DNA of 15,277 nucleotides, taken from the NCBI GenBank assembly GCA_022837365.1, contig JALHHV010000015.1, positions 2,165-17,441 on the forward strand. Reading direction: 5' to 3'. Below the pieces are notes generated by a model. The model ran no database searches and had not been told where the DNA came from. It saw nothing but the letters and a program-made list of their open reading frames with translations. The position numbers and the translations under genes were made by a program. The stretch comes from Desulfovibrio sp. Lineage in GTDB: Bacteria > Desulfobacterota > Desulfovibrionia > Desulfovibrionales > Desulfovibrionaceae. Positions within the stretch are counted from its first letter, which is position 1; each line of letters opens with the position of its first letter. Shown piece after piece: positions 1 to 7,802 of this stretch.

Positions 1-139
1 GGGGGCAACAGGGGGTATCCCAAGGGGTATCCCCCCACGGGGGGACGTCCATTCACGCCTCCCAGTCTGCCCGAAAAACGCGCCCCCACCTTTTCGCAAG
101 ACGAAGGCCGGGCTCGCGCCTGCGCTCTTTTTCCTTATG

Positions 140-164
140 CCCCGCGATGGCTTCCATCGCGGGG
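140..164. other. perfect 11-bp hairpin
   Basis: CCCCGCGATGG (140-150) pairs perfectly with CCATCGCGGGG (154-164) around a CTT loop. A T-rich stretch lies on its left (127-137), not after the stem in either reading direction that would suit an intrinsic terminator of the upstream minus-strand operon. The role is unknown. Confidence 0.7.
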
Positions 165-216
165 GGCTGGTGCGGAGACGATGCAAGAAATTACGATGTT
201 TGAGGTCGGGCAAGGC

Positions 217-274
217 GAACCGGAATTTTTGAGCGCAGCGTACTTTTGTACGTGAGCATCAAAAATTCCGGTTC
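217..274. repeat. 58-nt palindromic stem-loop
   Basis: A 16-nt arm, GAACCGGAATTTTTGA (217-232), has its exact reverse complement at 259-274. The 26-nt centre contains a second perfect hairpin, CGTAC-TTTT-GTACG (239-252). It lies 75-132 nt beyond the stop of the ABC ATPase gene. Because the stem itself carries the A/T runs and nothing T-rich follows it, it is not a standard terminator. It could be a dispersed palindromic repeat or a processing/termination structure that works in both directions. Confidence 0.7.
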
Positions 275-348
275 AACGCCGCCCGGCCCCAAAGGGCGGA
301 TTTCGCTAGCAGCGTGGCCGCGCTGACCTGCAAGCCGGCACTTCCCCG

Positions 349-1076
<728 letters not shown>

Positions 1077-1080
<4 letters not shown>

Positions 1081-2090
1081 CGGATGGCCCTGCGTTCAAG
1101 GTACTGCACGAACAGCGAAAGGGTGAAGGTAAGCACGAGGTACAGCACGGCACAGACGATCCACAACTCGAACGGCTGCAACGACGTGGTGACCACCTCG
1201 CGCGTGGCCTTGGTCAGTTCGCGGATGGCGATGACCCCGAGCAGGGACGAGTCCTTGATCAGGCTGATGAACTGCCCGGCCAGCGGCGGCATGATGCGCC
1301 GGAACGCCTGGGGCAGGATGACCTTGCGCATGGCCTGGGCGTAGCTCATGCCCAGCGAGCGCGCGGCCTCCATCTGTCCCCGGTGCACCGACTGGATGCC
1401 CGCGCGCACGATTTCCGCCACATAGGCCCCGGTGAACAGGGCCAGCGCCATGACGCCGTACCACAGCGGGGATATGCCGCCGAGGCCCACGTGTTCCAGC
1501 AGGGCGTTGATGAGCGTGCCCACCACGAAATACCACAGGAATATCTGCACCAGCAGCGGGGAACCGCGAATGATCTCGATGTAGGCGATGGAGCCCCAGC
1601 GCAGCATGGGGTTGATGGAGATGCGGCACAGCCCCGTGACCACCCCGATGACGATGCCGCCGATGATGGCCAGCACGCTGACTTCAAGGGTGATCCACAG
1701 CCCTTCCAGCAGGATGCCGGGCTTGTTCAGCTGGTAGCGGCCCAGCACGTCGCCCCGGTAGGCGAAATCGCCGGTGGAAACCAGCACCGTGCCCTCGCCG
1801 GGCAGCATGTGGGGGTGTTCCTCGCCCGAGGCGTCGCGCACCACCACGCGCTGTTCGTTGCCCTGGCGGTCGATGATGGTGACGTCGCCCTCCGCCTCGG
1901 CGCGCACGTCCGCAGCTTCGTTCACCCAGAAGTATTGCGGCACGCGGTTCCAGCGCCAGATGTATTCCACCGACGAGGAGGCGACCCAGAAGAACGCCAC
2001 CAGCGCCAGCATGGCCGCCACGAACATGGCTTTCCAGAACAGGAAGAATCCCCTGCCCTTGGGCTTGTCCAGCCCTCTGTACTGCGTCAT
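1077..2090 (-). CDS. polar amino-acid ABC transporter, permease with extra N-terminal segment
   Basis: This 337-residue inner-membrane permease belongs to the HisM/GlnP family. The conserved EAA loop for docking the ATPase is at about 241-265 ([20 protein letters not shown]), and hydrophobic segments cover about 128-155, 177-197, 207-227, 270-290 and 308-328. The family core is usually near 220 residues; here about 115 residues precede it, namely one membrane helix (about 17-38) and a soluble, charged stretch (about 45-120). I chose the ATG at 2090 because AGGA lies 6 nt upstream; an open frame continues farther upstream, but its translation is Pro/Arg/Ala-rich and not protein-like. It overlaps the ATPase gene by 4 nt. 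The extra domain's role is unknown. Confidence 0.93.
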
Positions 2091-2201
2091 CGTGATTCCT
2101 TTTGCTGCGCGGCCGCGCGCCCGGCACGGGTGCGGAACCGTGCGGAACGGCGGAAGCGCCGGGGGGATGGCCGCGCCGGAGCGCGGCGAAAGCCGCAGGG
2201 C

Positions 2202-2275
2202 TTCGCGCGGGGGCGGTTCCCTGCCCTGTCCCTGTGACGGGGGGGACGGGGAGACGGGAACCGCGCCCGCGCGAA
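2202..2275. other. long GC hairpin upstream of the permease
   Basis: The outer stem pairs 2202-2221 with 2256-2275: 19 of 20 positions match, with one G-G mismatch (2212/2265). The loop folds again, with CCCTGTCCC (2224-2232) pairing to GGGACGGGG (2243-2251) through one G-U. That gives about 28 pairs in 74 nt. It would form in the transcript between binding protein and permease. No T-run follows on the minus strand. Confidence 0.7.
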
Positions 2276-2427
2276 ACCGTGGGGACGCGGGCAAGGCGGG
2301 GCGGGCACGCGCCCGCCCCTGCCGGGACACTGAAAGCAATACGTTCCCGCAAGAGGAATTTTTCGCTTCTGCCAAGGAAGAACGACTTTTTATGAAGGAA
2401 GTGTACTCTTCGGTACTCGACCGGAAT

Positions 2428-2449
2428 AAAAAGGCGTTCTGACAGCCCT
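2428..2449 (-). terminator. possible weak terminator/attenuator after the binding-protein gene
   Basis: Read on the minus strand, AGGGC pairs with GCCTT (one G-U) around TGTCAGAAC, which can form two more inner pairs. The stem is followed directly by TTTTTATT. The stem is short, so partial termination with read-through to the permease is more plausible than a full stop. Confidence 0.35.
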
Positions 2450-2553
2450 GCTCTCGATGCCCGTAGAACTCGCGCTACGCGCTCGCCCAACGGGCACGCT
2501 TCGCGCCCTTCGGGTCGGTCAGGCAGAAGGAAAAAGGCCCTTGCGGCAGATTG

Positions 2554-3372
2554 CTACTGCACCTGGGCGCGCCACTCGGTGGACTTCATCCACTTGTTGT
2601 AGATGCGGTCGTAGCGGCCGTCGTTCTTGATCTGGCGCAGGAAATTGTCGAGGAAGTTCAGGAAGTCGGGGTCGCCCTTCTTGATGCCGAAGCCCAGCGG
2701 CTCGTAGGTGAAGGGCTTGTCCAGGTGGATGGCCTTGCCCGCGCCCTGTTCGGCCATGAACACCACGTTGAAGGGCATGTCGTACACCCAGGCGTCGGCC
2801 TTGCCGTTGATGACTTCCAGCGCGCCGTCGGCTTCCTTTTCGAAGGACTTGTACTTGGCCTTGGGCAGCAGGCGCTTGGTGGCTTCCTCGCCGGTGGTGC
2901 CGAGGCGCGAGACCACGGTGTATTCCGGCTTGTTCAGGTCTTCCCAGCTCTTGATCTTGCCTTCCAGCTTCTTGCTGACGATGACCGACTGGCCGACCAC
3001 GATGTACGGATCGGCGAAGTTGATGCGCAGGTTGCGTTCCTGGGTCACGGTCATGCCGCTGAGGATGATGTCGAACTTGTCGCTGAGCAGGGCCGGGATC
3101 ATGCCGTCGAAGTCGGTGTTCACGGGCACGAACTTCACGCCCATGGCCTTGGCCAGTTCCTTGCCGAGGTCGATGTCGAAGCCGACGTAGTTGCCGTTCT
3201 TGTCGGTCATTTCGAAGGGCATGTAGCCCGCGTCGAAGCCGACGCGCAGTTCGCCGCGCGCCACGATTTCGTTGAGGGTGGACTTCTTGGCCAGCTCGAT
3301 GTCGGCGGCCATGGCGGGCGCGGCGACGAGCACGGCCAGCAGCATGGCGGCCAGCAGCTTGAACAGTTTCAT
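2554..3372 (-). CDS. polar amino-acid ABC transporter, periplasmic substrate-binding protein
   Basis: This 272-residue precursor captures substrate in the periplasm and delivers it to the permease. It has a clear Sec signal peptide: Lys near the N-terminus, a hydrophobic core (about 6-20) and probable cleavage after AMA (22) before ADIELAKK. The mature part has family-3 solute-binding hallmarks: ELRVGFDAGYMPFE near the start, GFDIDLGKELA, the DGMIPALLSDKFDIILSGMT segment, TQERNLRINFADPY with a substrate-carboxylate-binding Arg typical of the family, and a C-terminal YNKWMKS. The start ATG has GGAGG at 3382-3378, five nt upstream. It is the first gene of the importer. The upstream 220 nt hold a 7-bp hairpin (3429-3449) and a GC palindrome (3504-3517) but no clear promoter. 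The precise ligand is not readable. Confidence 0.95.
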   Translation of the reverse strand: MKLFKLLAAMLLAVLVAAPAMAADIELAKKSTLNEIVARGELRVGFDAGYMPFEMTDKNGNYVGFDIDLGKELAKAMGVKFVPVNTDFDGMIPALLSDKFDIILSGMTVTQERNLRINFADPYIVVGQSVIVSKKLEGKIKSWEDLNKPEYTVVSRLGTTGEEATKRLLPKAKYKSFEKEADGALEVINGKADAWVYDMPFNVVFMAEQGAGKAIHLDKPFTYEPLGFGIKKGDPDFLNFLDNFLRQIKNDGRYDRIYNKWMKSTEWRAQVQ

Positions 3373-3592
3373 GCGTTCCTCCATCGGATATCGTTGAAAA
3401 ACCACAACCGGCAACGCGATGCCGCGCCCCGACGCACGGCGGGCGTCGGCAATCCGCCCACGGGAGCCCGCTTTGAAATTTCCGTCCCGCTCCGGGGCGT
3501 CCCGCCCGGCGCCGGGCAGCCCGGCGCGCACGGCGGAAACCTCGCGCTCCGGGCGAACCATGGCCCCGAAGGACGAAAGGCCGCCGTGCGGA

Positions 3593-3796
3593 CTAGTACT
3601 TGCCCTCGGTAAGCACTTCCTTGACGATCATTTCCACGCGGCAGTTCTCGCAGCGCGGCATGGGCTCTTCCGGCACCACGATGATGCGCGTGGTGCGGCA
3701 CTTGGGGCACACGACCTCGACGAAGCCGCGCCTGTAACGGTCCTTCAGCGGACCGTCCTTATGGTGCCCGTCCTTGTGATGTCCATCCTTGTTCAC
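3593..3796 (-). CDS. small His-rich zinc-ribbon protein
   Basis: This 67-residue protein is not one I can name. It begins with GTG, supported by AAGGAGG eight nt upstream. Residues 3-15 are a tandem KDGHH-type repeat (KDGHHKDGHHKDG), encoded by a repeated 15-nt unit. It is followed by a basic stretch and two CxxC knuckles, C30-C33 and C49-C52, separated by 15 residues. Four cysteines in this arrangement normally bind one zinc. It lies between the glutamate dehydrogenase and the amino-acid importer on the same strand, with 110 nt and 220 nt gaps, so cotranscription is possible but not shown. The His repeat could bind additional Ni, Zn or Co. A nucleic-acid-binding or metal-handling role is speculation. 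Confidence 0.8.
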   Translation of the reverse strand: MNKDGHHKDGHHKDGPLKDRYRRGFVEVVCPKCRTTRIIVVPEEPMPRCENCRVEMIVKEVLTEGKY

Positions 3797-3861
3797 GGCA
3801 GCAACCTCCTTCTCGCCTCCGGGCAGCGCACGCCTGCCCGCGCCCCGGAAGCGGACCCGGC

Positions 3862-3890
3862 ATATTGGGCGAGCCCCCGCGAAAAATCAA
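3862..3890 (-). promoter_or_regulatory. weak candidate promoter for the zinc-ribbon gene
   Basis: On the minus strand TTGATT (3890-3885) and CAATAT (3867-3862) are separated by 17 nt. The -35 is fair and the -10 poor. It sits in the 110-nt gap after the dehydrogenase stop. A 7-bp hairpin, CGGGCAG/CTGCCCG, could form in the leader that follows. Confidence 0.25.
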
Positions 3891-3906
3891 GCCCGCATCG
3901 TGGCGG

Positions 3907-6900
3907 TCATTCCAGCCCCAGCGCTTCTTCCGTGGCCCGCTTGCGCGCGCCGCGCTCCAGCAGGTGCACCACCGCCGTGGCTTCCGGCAACCCGCTGCGC
4001 GACACCGCCGCGATCAGGTCGCGGATGCGCACGTCCTCGCGCAGCCAGGCCCGGGCCACGCTTTCGGCGTCGCGCTGGCGCGCCAGCGGAGCCAGCCAGC
4101 CCGCGCCCTCTGCATAGACGATGCGCGAAGCCGTGTGCGCGGCCACCAGCGCGTACTGGTGCCGCAACGGGATGCGCTCGAATATCCGCTCGGGAAAGCG
4201 CTCCACCAGCACCGGCGGCAGGTAGCCCAGCAGCACCTGGCGCAGGGCCGGGTCGGCCTCCACCGGTTCGCCGCGCGCCACCAGCGCCGCGTACAGCGCG
4301 TCCGCCACGGCGTTCATCTCCAGCGAGATGTCCACCGATATCTCGTGCAGGGCCTTGCAGCCGTCGCAACGACGTATCTCGGCCAGCAGCAGGCGCGCCT
4401 CGTCGCGGGCGCGCACCCGCAGGATGTCCAGCACTTCGGCCACGAAGCGGTCCTTGTGGGCGATGAACTCCTCGTCGGTCATGACCAGTCCGCCCAGCAC
4501 TTCGTACGAGGAGCAGATGACCCCGGTCTTGTTGGCCGACGAGCCGTGCACCACCAGCACCCCCCGCTCGGCCAGGCGCTTGCGCGCGTCGGGCGCCACG
4601 AACAGGTTGGCCCCCTCGATGACCGCGCGCGCCGTGGGCACCCCGCCCCGGTCGAAGAAGTCGTGCCAGTTTCGGGTGTTGACGGTGTCGGGCCGCCCCC
4701 CGGCGGGGATGAAGATGTCCGCGTGGGCGGTGTTGTGCAGGGTGTCGCGGCGGCGCACCCCTTCCGGGGTGTCGGCCGTGACCACCCACGCCCCCTCGCC
4801 GCGCAGCCGCGCCGGATCGAAGGCGCTGATGCTGCGCTGCACGTCGGCGAGGCGCAGCAGTTCGGCCGGGTCCAGCCCGTCCGGGTCCCAGGCCCCGCCG
4901 TGCCCGTCGCTGACGGCCACGACGCGCGCGTTGTCGCCGTACGCCTCGAACATCAGGCGCATCAGGTTGCCCGCCACGTCGCCCTTGGGACCGCCGGTGA
5001 TCTTCACCGTGAACGACTGGGAGAAGGGATCAATGCCCAGATGGCGCAGCATTTCCTCCGCGAAGACCATCACCCCGATGCTGGTGACGCCGTACTGCTT
5101 GTGGTTGATGCCCGCCCCGGCCTTGGAGCTCATGAACGCCGAGGGCCAGCGGTAGCCGCGCTGGCGGGCGCGCTCCACCATCCAGGCGATGTGCGCGGGC
5201 TGGATATTCTCGTCCGGGCCGCAGTAGATGATCTCCTCCCGGCCCAGGTAGTCCACCACGCCGGGCAGGGCCGGGGTGTCCTGGCCGGGCAGCACCACGT
5301 CCAGCAGCGAGTTGATCACCGAGGCCACGGCCAGGCCCACGTCGCCCAGGGGTTCCAGCAGGATGACCGCCTTGGCCCCGCCCTCGGGAATGTCCTTGTT
5401 CTTGACCTGCTGGGCGTAGGCCAGCCGCCGCACCTCGTCGTACAGGCGGTTCGACTCCAGTTCGAACTGCTCCTGGGTGCGGGTGGGCACCAGGCGCACC
5501 CCGCCGCGCGCCATGTCGCGGTAGCGGATGTGGAAGCCGAGGCCGCCCGGCGTGTGGAAAAAGAAGATGCCGAAGGGCAGTTCCTCGCCCTCCTGGCGGT
5601 AGGCGGGCGGCAGGAATTCCGGGTCCAGCCGGAAGGACAGGCCGTAGATGGTGTCCAGGAAGTAGTTGGTGCGCAGCACGTGGCGGAAGAAGCGCTGGAT
5701 CATCAGCAGCACGGCGCGCTCGCGCTCGTCGGCCACCCCGTTCACGGCGTCGGCGGCGTCGGCCTCCAGCCTGCGGGCCGCCGCCTCGCGGTCGCCCAAC
5801 GTGGGGTCGAAGCGAGCCTCGAACCAATCCACCAGCGCGGCGGTCTCGGCCCGGCGGGCCAGCACGATGCGCACCACGTTCTGGGTGCTGAAGGCCCACT
5901 GGTTGTCCTTGGCCAGGAACACGTGGGCGAAGCCGCAGGCGGCCTGCAACAGCATGATGCGCTTGATGGGCCAGGATTCCTCGTCGGCCAGGATTTCCAG
6001 CTCGTGCGGGGCGAACCACTTCACCAGGCGCAGCTTCTTGCGCAGGTTCTGCCACAGGGCGGAATCGTCCAGGATCAGGTCGCCCTTGTGCGAGACGTAG
6101 AAGCTCATGATGGCCGTCTCGCCGGAGGCGTCGGAGAAGGTGTCCGCGTAGGCGCGGTGCACGGTGATGTCCAGGCGGCGCATGATCCTGGCGATCTGCA
6201 GCAGCAGGCCCGTGGCCGGGGGATGGCGCATGGCCACCACGATGCGCGTCTCGCGCCGGACGTCGCAGGGCTCGGCCGACAGGGATGCCCCTTCCGGAGC
6301 CACCGGGGCGCCGGGCGCGGAGCACTGCTCGATGAGCAGCCCGGTGTCGTCACCGCCGCCGATCTCGCGCAGCAGCCGGAAATGGCGGGCCGCCCGCACC
6401 GGATCGAACTTTTCCGCGTATTCCGCGTTGGCGGAGGCCAGGAACGCCGCAAAGGGCGCAAGGTCCGTCTCCGGCAGTTCGCCGCTGGCGCGCATGGCGT
6501 CCAGGGCGGAGCCGAACAGGCCGTCGCCGTCGGCGGTGCGCAGGCTGCCCGCGCGGGGCTGCGGGGCCAGCAGGAATTCGTTCAGCCCCAGCTGTCCGTC
6601 GGCCGTGGTGTAGATGCGCGCGGTCTCGATGTGTTCGCCCAGCAGCCCGGCCAGAATGCCGTGCAGGTCGCGCGAGGCGGAGGGGGAAATGTAGGTGATC
6701 TTGCGGCCGTCGGGGCTGGCCAGGCGCACCGCGTGGTTGTCCGTGACCACCCGGCCGGAAATGATGGCCTGGAGGTGGTGCACCTGCTCGGTCACCGAAT
6801 GGGTGCGCAGGTAATAGTCCGGCATGTTGGCAAAAAACCACGGCACCACCTGATCGGCAATGCCGCCAAGCCCGCCCTTGACGAGCGAGAGCGCTTCTTC

Positions 6901-6927
6901 GACACCTTTGGCATGCGGTTCGGCCAT
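3907..6927 (-). CDS. NAD-type glutamate dehydrogenase, large (about 115 kDa class)
   Basis: This 1006-residue enzyme should oxidatively deaminate glutamate to 2-oxoglutarate and ammonia with NAD in the cytoplasm. The catalytic core is at about 450-830: RYRDMARGGVRL (468-479), the Lys of PEGGAKAVI (K519), NHKQYGVTSIGV (608-619), KITGGPKGDVAGN (642-654) and EGANLFVAPDARK (771-783) followed by SSANKTGV. About 450 residues precede the core, with an ACT-like segment near 228-300, and about 180 follow it. This is far longer than the 450-residue hexameric enzymes and shorter than the roughly 1600-residue GDH-180 class. The ATG at 6927 has GGAGG seven nt upstream. It diverges from queF. The amino-acid importer downstream on the same strand fits a glutamate-utilisation theme, which is inference. 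Confidence 0.92.
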   Translation of the reverse strand: MAEPHAKGVEEALSLVKGGLGGIADQVVPWFFANMPDYYLRTHSVTEQVHHLQAIISGRVVTDNHAVRLASPDGRKITYISPSASRDLHGILAGLLGEHIETARIYTTADGQLGLNEFLLAPQPRAGSLRTADGDGLFGSALDAMRASGELPETDLAPFAAFLASANAEYAEKFDPVRAARHFRLLREIGGGDDTGLLIEQCSAPGAPVAPEGASLSAEPCDVRRETRIVVAMRHPPATGLLLQIARIMRRLDITVHRAYADTFSDASGETAIMSFYVSHKGDLILDDSALWQNLRKKLRLVKWFAPHELEILADEESWPIKRIMLLQAACGFAHVFLAKDNQWAFSTQNVVRIVLARRAETAALVDWFEARFDPTLGDREAAARRLEADAADAVNGVADERERAVLLMIQRFFRHVLRTNYFLDTIYGLSFRLDPEFLPPAYRQEGEELPFGIFFFHTPGGLGFHIRYRDMARGGVRLVPTRTQEQFELESNRLYDEVRRLAYAQQVKNKDIPEGGAKAVILLEPLGDVGLAVASVINSLLDVVLPGQDTPALPGVVDYLGREEIIYCGPDENIQPAHIAWMVERARQRGYRWPSAFMSSKAGAGINHKQYGVTSIGVMVFAEEMLRHLGIDPFSQSFTVKITGGPKGDVAGNLMRLMFEAYGDNARVVAVSDGHGGAWDPDGLDPAELLRLADVQRSISAFDPARLRGEGAWVVTADTPEGVRRRDTLHNTAHADIFIPAGGRPDTVNTRNWHDFFDRGGVPTARAVIEGANLFVAPDARKRLAERGVLVVHGSSANKTGVICSSYEVLGGLVMTDEEFIAHKDRFVAEVLDILRVRARDEARLLLAEIRRCDGCKALHEISVDISLEMNAVADALYAALVARGEPVEADPALRQVLLGYLPPVLVERFPERIFERIPLRHQYALVAAHTASRIVYAEGAGWLAPLARQRDAESVARAWLREDVRIRDLIAAVSRSGLPEATAVVHLLERGARKRATEEALGLE

Positions 6928-6960
6928 GGAAGTTCCTCCGTCACGGGCGGTTTACCGCTC

Positions 6961-6988
6961 AGGATAGCGCAATGGCCCGCCGTGGCAA
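6961..6988 (-). promoter_or_regulatory. candidate sigma70 promoter for glutamate dehydrogenase
   Basis: On the minus strand TTGCCA (6988-6983) and TATCCT (6966-6961) are spaced by 16 nt, each matching four or five consensus bases. Transcription would begin near 6954, leaving a short leader of about 27 nt that contains the GGAGG ribosome-binding site. Confidence 0.45.
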
Positions 6989-7050
6989 CCGTTTTCTGCC
7001 GCCTGCCGTGGTTGTCGTCGGTACCACCATGGGCGAACCGCCCGCACCGC

Positions 7051-7079
7051 TTGCCAAGCCCGGCCCCAGCGGCCACAAT
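7051..7079 (+). promoter_or_regulatory. candidate sigma70 promoter for queF
   Basis: TTGCCA (7051-7056) and CACAAT (7074-7079) are separated by 17 nt. The leader to the queF ATG would be about 26 nt, too short for a preQ1 riboswitch, and no such aptamer is seen. Confidence 0.45.
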
Positions 7080-7111
7080 GCGCGCATCATATTCCCACGG
7101 GAGAGCATCGC

Positions 7112-7678
7112 ATGACCACGAAGAACGACACCCGCGCGTCCGGTTCCGCATCGAGCCCCGCATCGGACTCCGCCGACGCCCCCTATACCCGTAGCCAGGA
7201 CCAGACCGGGCACCTGCGCACGCTGGGCGTGAAGGCCGACTATCCCCAGGCCGGACCCGGCCCGCACATCCTGGAGGCCTTTCCCAACAACTTCCCGGAC
7301 CGGCCGTACATCGTGAGCATCGGCTTTCCGGAATTCACCTCGCTGTGCCCGGTGACCGGCCAGCCCGACTTCGCCACCATCGTCACCGAGTACATCCCCG
7401 ACCGGCTGTGCGTGGAATCCAAGAGCTTCAAGCTGTACATGTTCGCCTACCGCAACCACCAGTCGTTCATGGAGACCATCACCAACACCGTGCTCGACCA
7501 CATGACCGAAGCCCTGGATCCGCTGTGGTGCCGGGTGAAGGGCCTGTTCACCCCGCGCGGCGGCACCCACCTGCACGTGTTCGCCGAGCGCTTCAAGCAG
7601 GTGGAGGCGGAACGCGCGGCCATGGTGCGCGAGATGGTTTCGGAGTGGAAACGCGAGAGCGGACGGCATACGGCGTAG
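7112..7678 (+). CDS. queF: NADPH-dependent 7-cyano-7-deazaguanine (preQ0) reductase
   Basis: QueF reduces the nitrile of preQ0 to the aminomethyl group of preQ1, a step in making queuosine for tRNA wobble positions. The 188-residue protein is the short, single-module form. The catalytic cysteine is in FTSLCPVTGQPDFATI (C79), the paired general acid is D86, and the QueF signature ESKSFKLYMFAYRNH spans 102-116. RVKGLFTPRGGTHLHV near 141-156 is also typical. The first 30 residues are Ser/Ala/Asp-rich and probably disordered. The ATG at 7112 follows a GGGAGA-type ribosome-binding site. It stands alone: it is divergent from the dehydrogenase and convergent with lptD, so preQ0 must be made by genes elsewhere or taken up. 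Confidence 0.96.
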   Translation: MTTKNDTRASGSASSPASDSADAPYTRSQDQTGHLRTLGVKADYPQAGPGPHILEAFPNNFPDRPYIVSIGFPEFTSLCPVTGQPDFATIVTEYIPDRLCVESKSFKLYMFAYRNHQSFMETITNTVLDHMTEALDPLWCRVKGLFTPRGGTHLHVFAERFKQVEAERAAMVREMVSEWKRESGRHTA

Positions 7679-7712
7679 CGCCGCGCCTATCACCAGACAC
7701 CAGGACCACGAA

Positions 7713-7742
7713 GACGCCGCCGGAGAATGCTCCGGCGGCGTC
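7713..7742. terminator. probable bidirectional terminator between queF and lptD
   Basis: GACGCCGCCGGAG (7713-7725) pairs perfectly with CTCCGGCGGCGTC (7730-7742) around AATG, a 13-bp stem in the gap between two convergent genes. The flanks are only moderately T-rich (GTTGCGTT on the plus strand, TTCGTGG on the minus), so it may be Rho-assisted or a transcript-end stabiliser. Confidence 0.65.
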
Positions 7743-7802
7743 GTTGCGTTCCTGGTTGCTGGACGGAAGGCGGCGGCGCTCAAGCGAGCGTGGCGACACC
7801 AT

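Larger units (their letters stand above)
1..348. other. non-coding region downstream of the ABC operon
   Basis: No gene is convincing here. Positions 1-45 are runs of G and C with the decamer GGGGTATCCC at 12-21 and again at 24-33, and a 7-bp hairpin (30-36 with 39-45). A perfect hairpin lies at 140-164, a long palindrome at 217-274, and a 6-bp stem CCGCCC/GGGCGG at 279-284 with 294-299. None of these is followed by a T-run in the minus direction, so the site where the ABC operon ends is not obvious. On the minus strand an ATG at 52-50 has a GGAGG five bases upstream and stays open to the window edge; this may be a gene start, but 17 codons cannot decide it. Confidence 0.6.
2091..2553 (-). 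other. structured intercistronic gap in the ABC operon
   Basis: This 463-nt gap separates the binding-protein stop from the permease start. In mRNA order it holds a stem TGCCCGT/ACGGGCA (2458-2464 with 2490-2496) enclosing a smaller CGCG-CTA-CGCG hairpin (2471-2481), a weak terminator-like hairpin with a T-run (2428-2449), an A/T-richer pocket (about 2340-2440), a very long hairpin (2202-2275), and two further GC hairpins (2170-2187 with a 7-bp stem, 2124-2143 with a 6-bp stem). No credible gene is seen. Such gaps commonly let the binding protein be made in excess over the membrane subunits; that role here is inferred. Confidence 0.6.

Noticed and set aside
140..164. Intrinsic terminator of the ABC operon
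   Set aside because: The stem is strong, but in the minus-strand direction it is followed by an A-rich rather than a T-rich tract.
2087..2375. Longer N-terminus for the permease
   Set aside because: The in-frame extension is Pro/Arg/Ala-rich and lies over strong hairpins, while the ATG at 2090 has a good ribosome-binding site and leads directly into a plausible membrane protein.
3395..3420. Sigma54 promoter upstream of the binding-protein gene (GGCATCGCGTTGC on the minus strand)
   Set aside because: Only nine bases separate the GG and GC elements instead of ten, and that spacing is strict.
7080..7111. preQ1 riboswitch ahead of queF
   Set aside because: The predicted leader is only about 26 nt, and no C-rich loop or A-rich tail typical of the preQ1 aptamer is visible.
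3865..7194. Very long plus-strand open frame antisense to glutamate dehydrogenase
   Set aside because: It is the complement frame of a GC-rich gene. Its translation is His/Gly/Val/Arg-rich with no family motifs, while the minus strand encodes a complete enzyme.
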